Shown: piece after piece, positions 59,325-64,000 of the stretch
How the letters are laid out: each line of letters begins with the position of its first letter
Position numbering within the stretch: position 1 is the first letter of the stretch
Position numbers and translations under genes: made by a program
The notes under the pieces: model-generated
What the model was told of the DNA's origin: nothing
Seen by the model: the letters and a program-made list of their open reading frames with translations, nothing else
The model's database searches: none
Source: Humibacter sp049446075
GTDB lineage: Bacteria > Actinomycetota > Actinomycetes > Actinomycetales > Microbacteriaceae
Assembly: GCF_049446075.1 (NCBI RefSeq)
Contig: NZ_JBMSEB010000003.1
Coordinates: 1-64,000, forward strand
Length of the DNA: 64,000 bases
Reading direction: 5' to 3'

Positions 59325-61501
59325 GGTCGTCCTTCCGTCGTGGGGAATCGCAGGCGCCGAAGCGCCGCACCTTCGCCGTCCCTTGTGGGGGCGGTCGAGT
59401 CTTCTTCTTCTGGTCCGGCCGGCGCCGGCGCCGGCGCCGGCTCTGCTGCCTCGATGACTGCCAGCTCCTGGTCGGCCGCTACCCGGTCTCCAACACGTGC
59501 TGCAAGGTGCACGACGCCTGCCAGCTGTGCGGCCAGACGATGCTCCATCTTCATGGCCTCGATCACGAGGATGCCGTCGCCCACCTCGACCACGTCACCC
59601 TCGGTGACCTCCACGCTCACGACGGTTCCGGGCATGGGCGAACGCAGCCGACCGTCGGTCGCAGCTCCGGACGAGCGAGCCTGCGCGCCTCGCTCCGTCG
59701 CCGACCGCACGAGGGGCAGAATGCGCAGGAGTGACGTCTGCCCGCCGCACGCCAGCCACAGCACGTCGCCGTCGCGTGCCACGCGCGCCGCGAGGGTGCG
59801 CCCGTCGAGTTGGGCGAGCATCCCGTCTGCCGTTCGCTCCAGCATGCGTGCGCAGACCGGTGCTCCCCCCTCGACGCTGATCGTCGCGTCGTCCGGCCCG
59901 CCTGTGACGTCCACGCGCACCGCGGCGTCGCCGTCGCCGAAGAGGTAAGGAACGCTGGCTCGCTCCCCGAGCCGCCAGCCGGTGGGACGCGACCACGGGC
60001 TGTCCCCGGCAGTGCGCCACGCGTCATCGTGCATGGCCAGCGACGCCAGTGCAAGCACGTCGCCACGGCTCTCGCCCGGCGTTGCGGAATCCGGCTCGAG
60101 CATGCGCCCGATCAGGCCGGTGTCGAGGCGCCCCGCGCGGACGTCTGCGTCGTCGACTAGCCGCCTGAGGAACGACACGTTGGTGGTCACGCCGAGGACG
60201 ACCGTGTCGCGCAGCGCGTGCGACAGGCGTTCGAAAGCCTCGCCCCGATTAGTCCCCCAGGCGATGACCTTGGCGAGCATGGGGTCGTAGGAATCGGTGA
60301 TGCTCAACGCGGGCAGCAGCGCGCTGTCCACGCGGATGCCGTCTCCCTCCGGCTCGTGCAGAGCAAGCACCCGCCCGGTGGCGGGCAGGAAGCCGCGCGA
60401 CGGATCCTCGGCGTACACCCTCGCCTCGACGGCGTTGCCCTGCAAGCCGATGTCGCCCTGCACCATCGGCAACGGCTCCCCCGCTGCCACGCGAAGCTGC
60501 TGCTCGACGAGATCGATTCCGCGCACGCCGTCGACAGTGACGACCAGCTCGGTGACCGGATGCTCCACCTGCAGCCGGGTGTTCATCTCCATGAACGAGA
60601 ACGCCGAAGGGTCGGCGCCCGACACGATGAACTCGACGGTGCCGACTCCGGTGTATCCGACGCTCCGAGCAGCCTCACACGCCGCGGCTCCGAGCCGCGC
60701 ACGCAACTCGGCGTCGACCGCAGGCGATGGCGCCTCCTCGACCACCTTCTGGTGGCGTCGCTGCAGCGAGCACTCGCGTTCGCCAAGATGCACGACCGAG
60801 CCGTGGGCATCGGCGAGCACCTGGACCTCGATGTGCCTCGGGGACTCGATGAGCCGTTCGACGAACAACGCGTCGTCCCCGAAGGCCGCCTTGGCCACGC
60901 GTCTGGCGGTTGCGAGCGCATGCCGCAGCTCCGCCGCATCACGAACCTCGACCATGCCCATGCCGCCACCGCCCGCGGAGGGTTTGACGAGCACGGGCAT
61001 TCCGAGGCGCTCCGCTGCGGCCGCCAGCGCATCGTCGTCGAGCGACCGGTCGTCGACACCCGGCGTCACCGGCACGCCGTGCTCGGCGACGAGACGCTTC
61101 GCGCGCACCTTGTCGCCCATCGCTTCTATGGCATCGGCAGGCGGGCCGACGAAGACGATGCCCGCCGACGCGCACACCCTTGCGAACTCGGCATTCTCGG
61201 AGAGGAACCCGTAACCGGGATGGATCGCCTGCGCGCCCGAGCGTCGCGCGGCATCGAGCACGGCGTCGATGTTCAGGTAGCTGCGTGCGACCTCAGCGGG
61301 TCCGATGCGATAGGCGACGTCTGCTTCGCGTACGTGGCGAGCATGGGCATCCGCGTCGCTGTACACGGCAACCGAACGGATGCCCATGGCCCGCAACGTG
61401 CGGATGACACGGCACGCGATCTCGCCGCGGTTGGCGACGAGCACGGTGCGGAACGGCGGCGTGCCCTTCGAAGTCCTGCGCTCTTCGGTCATGTCTGTCA
61501 C
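59321..61501 (-). CDS. Acyl-CoA carboxylase alpha subunit (AccA1-like, probable methylcrotonyl-CoA)
   Basis: 726-aa biotin-dependent subunit: biotin carboxylase N-domain (TVLVANRGEIACRVIRTLRAMGI), ATP-grasp (HPGYGFLSENAEFA, KPSAGGGGMGM, EMNTRLQVEHPVTE), a middle domain and a C-terminal biotin carrier with IEAMKMEHRL (Lys is biotinylated). GTG 61501 overlaps the beta-subunit stop (GTGA); ATG 61492 is also possible. Pairing with the next gene upstream and with an acyl-CoA dehydrogenase fits leucine breakdown. Confidence 0.94.
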   Translation of the reverse strand: MTDMTEERRTSKGTPPFRTVLVANRGEIACRVIRTLRAMGIRSVAVYSDADAHARHVREADVAYRIGPAEVARSYLNIDAVLDAARRSGAQAIHPGYGFLSENAEFARVCASAGIVFVGPPADAIEAMGDKVRAKRLVAEHGVPVTPGVDDRSLDDDALAAAAERLGMPVLVKPSAGGGGMGMVEVRDAAELRHALATARRVAKAAFGDDALFVERLIESPRHIEVQVLADAHGSVVHLGERECSLQRRHQKVVEEAPSPAVDAELRARLGAAACEAARSVGYTGVGTVEFIVSGADPSAFSFMEMNTRLQVEHPVTELVVTVDGVRGIDLVEQQLRVAAGEPLPMVQGDIGLQGNAVEARVYAEDPSRGFLPATGRVLALHEPEGDGIRVDSALLPALSITDSYDPMLAKVIAWGTNRGEAFERLSHALRDTVVLGVTTNVSFLRRLVDDADVRAGRLDTGLIGRMLEPDSATPGESRGDVLALASLAMHDDAWRTAGDSPWSRPTGWRLGERASVPYLFGDGDAAVRVDVTGGPDDATISVEGGAPVCARMLERTADGMLAQLDGRTLAARVARDGDVLWLACGGQTSLLRILPLVRSATERGAQARSSGAATDGRLRSPMPGTVVSVEVTEGDVVEVGDGILVIEAMKMEHRLAAQLAGVVHLAARVGDRVAADQELAVIEAAEPAPAPAPAGPEEEDSTAPTRDGEGAALRRLRFPTTEGRP

Positions 61502-63084
61502 ATCCGGAAGATGCCGAAGCGGGGCTCGCCCGGCTCGGGAAGCGGCGCCCGGGAGACGACGTCGAGCGCGAGACCGAGAACCGTACGGGTCTCGGCCGGG
61601 TCGATGACGCCGTCGTCCCAGAGCCTCGCCGTGGAATAGTACGGACTGCCCTGCTCGTCGTAACGCCTGCGAATGGGCTCGGCGAAGGACTCCTCGTCTT
61701 CAGCGCTCCACGTCTCGCCCTTCTTCTCCATGGCGTCGCGCCGGATCGTCGAGAGCACGGATGCTGCTTGCCTTCCGCCCATGACCGACACTCGCGCGCC
61801 CGGCCACATCCAGAGGAACCGCGGCGAGTACGCCCTTCCGCACATCGAGTAGTTGCCCGCCCCGAAGGAACCGCCGATGACGACCGTGAGCTTCGGAACC
61901 CTCGTGGTGGAAACGGCGGTGACCATCTTTGCGCCGTGCTTGGCGATTCCGCCCGCCTCGGCTTCCCTTCCCACCATGAAGCCGGAGATGTTCTGCAGGA
62001 AGACGAGCGGGATGCCTCGCGCATCGCACAGCTCGATGAAGTGCGCGCCCTTGACCGCCGATTCGCTGAACAGCACGCCGTTGTTGGCCACGATGCCCAC
62101 CGGATGCCCGTGCAGTCGGGCGAATCCGGTGACGAGCGTGGGCCCGTACTCGGGCTTGAATTCAGCGAAGGTGCCCGCGTCCACGAGCCTGTCGATGACC
62201 TCGTGCACGTCGTACGCGGCCTGCAGATCTACGGGAACGACGTCGAGAAGGGATGCCGGATCCTTCGCGGGCGCGCGGCTGGCGACCACCTCCCATGCCG
62301 GCTCGAGCGGCCGGGGCAGGGTCGCGACGATGTCTCGCACCGTGCGGAGGGCATCCTCGTCGTCGTCGGCGAGGTGATCCGTGACGCCGGAGATCGTGGA
62401 GTGCACCTCCCCGCCACCGAGCTCCTCCGCCGTGACCTCCTCGCCGATGGCGGCCTTCACGAGCGGCGGTCCACCGAGGAAGATCGTGCCCTGACCGCGC
62501 ACGATGACGTTCTCGTCGCTCATGGCCGGAACGTAGGCGCCGCCGGCCGTGCAGGAGCCGAGCACCGCGGCGATCTGGGGAACGCCCGCGGCGGACATGC
62601 GTGCCTGGTTGAAGAAGATGCGACCGAAATGGTCCCGGTCAGGGAAGACCTCGTCCTGCATGGGCAGGTATGCGCCGCCCGAGTCGACGAGGTAGATGCA
62701 CGGCAGCCGGTTCTCCAGCGCGATCTCCTGCGCACGCAGGTGCTTCTTCACCGTCATGGGAAAGTAGGTGCCGCCTTTGACCGTGGCGTCGTTGCAGACG
62801 ATCATCGCGTGCCGCCCGTTCACGAGTCCGATGCCGGCGATGACGCCCGCTGCCGGGCACTCGTCGTCGTACAGGCCTGTGGCGGCGAGCGGAGCAACCT
62901 CGAGGAAAGGGCTGCCGGGATCGAGCAGCCGCTCGACGCGTTCGCGCGGCAGGAGCTTTCCGCGAGCTGTGTGCCTGGAGCGTGCGACTTCACTACCGCC
63001 CTGTGCGGCCACGGCGAGTCGCTCCCGGAGGTCGGCGACGAGGTCGCGCTGAGTGGGCGCCGATGTCGCGGTCGCGATTGACAT
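61498..63084 (-). CDS. Acyl-CoA carboxylase beta subunit (AccD1-like, probable methylcrotonyl-CoA)
   Basis: 528-aa carboxyltransferase with crotonase fold. Key blocks are GGTYFPMTVKKHLRAQEIA, YLVDSGGAYLPMQDEVFPD, GSCTAGGAYVPAMSDE, FLGGPPLVKAAIGEEVTAEELGG, FLQNISGFMVG, and GAGNYSMCGRAYSPRFLW with its oxyanion region. FLGGPPLV and the Gly-Ala-Tyr-Leu/Pro pattern match methylcrotonyl-type subunits (MccB/AccD1). ATG 63084 has AAGGAGG upstream, and operators lie just beyond. Confidence 0.94.
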   Translation of the reverse strand: MSIATATSAPTQRDLVADLRERLAVAAQGGSEVARSRHTARGKLLPRERVERLLDPGSPFLEVAPLAATGLYDDECPAAGVIAGIGLVNGRHAMIVCNDATVKGGTYFPMTVKKHLRAQEIALENRLPCIYLVDSGGAYLPMQDEVFPDRDHFGRIFFNQARMSAAGVPQIAAVLGSCTAGGAYVPAMSDENVIVRGQGTIFLGGPPLVKAAIGEEVTAEELGGGEVHSTISGVTDHLADDDEDALRTVRDIVATLPRPLEPAWEVVASRAPAKDPASLLDVVPVDLQAAYDVHEVIDRLVDAGTFAEFKPEYGPTLVTGFARLHGHPVGIVANNGVLFSESAVKGAHFIELCDARGIPLVFLQNISGFMVGREAEAGGIAKHGAKMVTAVSTTRVPKLTVVIGGSFGAGNYSMCGRAYSPRFLWMWPGARVSVMGGRQAASVLSTIRRDAMEKKGETWSAEDEESFAEPIRRRYDEQGSPYYSTARLWDDGVIDPAETRTVLGLALDVVSRAPLPEPGEPRFGIFRM

Positions 63085-63105
63085 TGCCCTGCCGCCTCCT
63101 TGCGG

Positions 63106-63151
63106 TTCGGTTAGTCGTCTCTAACCGAATTCAGGTTAGCGATCATTAACC
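63106..63151. promoter_or_regulatory. Two TetR-type operators between accD1-like and tetR
   Basis: Palindrome 1 is TTCGGTTAG-N6-CTAACCGAA (63106-63129), perfect. Palindrome 2 is GGTTA-N8-TAACC (63134-63151), sharing the same half-site. Both lie between the divergent genes and cover the expected -10/-35 of each. This is the usual layout for a self-regulated TetR controlling a catabolic operon. Confidence 0.8.
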
Positions 63152-63171
63152 GAAGTGTCTAGAGTCGAAGC

Positions 63172-63804
63172 ATGACGAGCGGGACGAGCACGCGGCAGGT
63201 GAGCGCGCCGATCGAGCCTGCAACGCAGAGGAGCAGGGCGAAGGCGGACCGCAGGGAGGCTCTGCTCACTGCCGCGGCGCGCCTGTTCGCGGAGCGCGGT
63301 TTCGCCGGCGTCTCGATGGAAGATCTCGGCGCTGCGGCCGGAGTCAGCGGTCCCGCCGTGTACCGGCACTTCAGCAACAAGCAGGCGGTGCTTGCCGCAC
63401 TGCTCATCGGTGTGAGCGAAGGGCTGCTCTCGGGAGGCCGGGCCTGCGTCGAGGATGCCGCGGACGCGCACGAGGCTCTCGTCGCGTTGGTCGCGTTCCA
63501 CGTGGACTTCGCACTGTCCGAACCGGACGTCATCCGCGCGCAGGACCGCGACCTCGACAGCCTCTCGACCGCGGACGCCACCCGGGTGCGCACCCTGCAG
63601 CGCACCTACGTGGAGCTCTGGGTGGATGTGCTCGAGCAGTTGCACGACGAGGACCGCCGGTCGCTGAGGGTGCGGGCGCACGCCGTGTTCGGCCTGATCA
63701 ACTCAACACCGCACTCGAGCCGCACGCACACCTCGAGCAGACCGCCCCTTGCCGCAGTTGGAGCCCTCTTGCGCGAGATGGCGCTCGCGTGCCTGCTGCC
63801 GTGA
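63172..63804 (+). CDS. TetR-family regulator of the acyl-CoA operon
   Basis: 210-aa repressor. The helix-turn-helix RREALLTAAARLFAERGFAGVSMEDLGAAAGVSGPAVYRHFSNKQAVLAALL lies at about 29-81, after a short basic lead. The ligand domain includes RAHAVFGLINSTPHS. In mycobacteria the corresponding TetR next to the accD1 operon senses a leucine-pathway acyl-CoA. ATG 63172 lies six bases after TAGAGT (63160-63165), no ribosome site: leaderless. Divergent from the operon. Confidence 0.93.
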   Translation: MTSGTSTRQVSAPIEPATQRSRAKADRREALLTAAARLFAERGFAGVSMEDLGAAAGVSGPAVYRHFSNKQAVLAALLIGVSEGLLSGGRACVEDAADAHEALVALVAFHVDFALSEPDVIRAQDRDLDSLSTADATRVRTLQRTYVELWVDVLEQLHDEDRRSLRVRAHAVFGLINSTPHSSRTHTSSRPPLAAVGALLREMALACLLP

Positions 63805-63850
63805 GGGGTGTGACGCTGGTTGCGTAGCGGTGATGGCCGCGCTGCGGCGG

Positions 63851-63887
63851 GGGTTTCGATACGCGCGCTTCGCGTGCTACTCAACCC
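63851..63887. repeat. Microbacteriaceae-type intergenic repeat (REP-like)
   Basis: The segment GGGTTTCGATACGCGC...GTGCTACTCAACCC has ends GGGTT/AACCC and an inner ACGCG/CGCGT hairpin. It resembles the scattered repeat with GATACGCTCGCTGCG...CTACTCAACC known from Leifsonia-like genomes. I base that on memory of such genomes, not on a search. Confidence 0.55.
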
Positions 63888-63904
63888 GCGGAGGCGGTGA
63901 GCGC

Positions 63905-63963
63905 CCCTGGACGAGCGCAGCTGCTGTGGGATGTGCGCTCCGACATGCTCCGCCCGTCCAGGG
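63905..63963. other. Nested inverted repeats at the window end
   Basis: CCCTGGACG (63905-63913) pairs with CGTCCAGGG (63955-63963). Inside, GAGCGCA (63913-63919) pairs with TGCGCTC (63934-63940). A further GGTCGT-N7-ACGACC hairpin follows (about 63962-63980). No gene covers it. It may be a terminator region of tetR, a mobile-element end or a small RNA; the rest lies outside the window. Confidence 0.4.
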
Positions 63964-64000
63964 TCGTTGGTGGCACGACCAAGGGTCGTGATGCGTCCCG

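Overview
The window is 64 kb of GC-rich bacterial chromosome from an actinobacterium. It most resembles a member of the Microbacteriaceae (Leifsonia-type). The support is gene order (infC-rpmI-rplT; ftsK-pgsA-cinA-clgR-DUF3046-recA-recX-miaB-miaA-dapF-hflX), a mycobacterial-type LexA site, many leaderless starts, a DUF3046/DUF1844 complement and a terminal repeat of the Microbacteriaceae intergenic type. The species cannot be read from the sequence. I saw no prophage, insertion sequence, CRISPR array or tRNA gene. Almost everything is conserved chromosomal backbone.

Layout. 1-780: 5' end of a 16S rRNA gene (minus strand) with its promoter and leader. 0.8-4.3 kb: tyrS, a SatD-like/membrane gene pair, and mpg with a tiny membrane ORF behind argH. 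4.3-11.3 kb: arginine operon argC-J-B-D-F-H with no argR or argG, preceded by an Arg-rich 27-codon ORF and a long stem-loop. 11.3-17.4 kb: pheST, a TrmH-type methyltransferase, and the infC-rpmI-rplT operon with a non-AUG infC start and a structured leader. 17.4-22 kb: DUF1844, a 15-bp minisatellite, sseB-like, and hisC-B-H-A. 22-24 kb: lexA facing a LysM membrane protein with a LexA site between them. 24-27.4 kb: metF-metE. 27.7-37.8 kb: hflX, an RsmC-like methyltransferase, dapF-miaA-miaB, recX-recA, DUF3046, clgR, cinA, pgsA. 37.9-44.2 kb: ftsK, a GNAT protein, RNase J with tandem copies of its end hairpin, dapA. 44.3-51.6 kb: thioredoxin/DUF4395/OsmC, dapB, GNAT, phosphatase, M16 peptidase, a TetR regulator and an aldo/keto-reductase-like protein. 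51.9-54.5 kb: pnp with a long leader. 54.5-56.6 kb: fructosamine kinase, VanZ-like and a membrane protein. 56.6-63.8 kb: an acyl-CoA operon (carboxylase beta and alpha, acyl-CoA dehydrogenase, MaoC, CitE-like lyase) with a divergent TetR gene and paired operators.

How the genes work together. Three sets serve amino-acid or wall-precursor synthesis: arg, his, and met plus dapA/dapB/dapF. recA/recX/lexA/LysM form an SOS set. The last cluster matches the M. tuberculosis Rv2502c-Rv2498c arrangement, proposed for leucine and itaconate breakdown. Recurrent features are start codons 6-8 nt after a TANNNT box (leaderless mRNAs) and short tandem repeats placed at the 3' ends of four genes.
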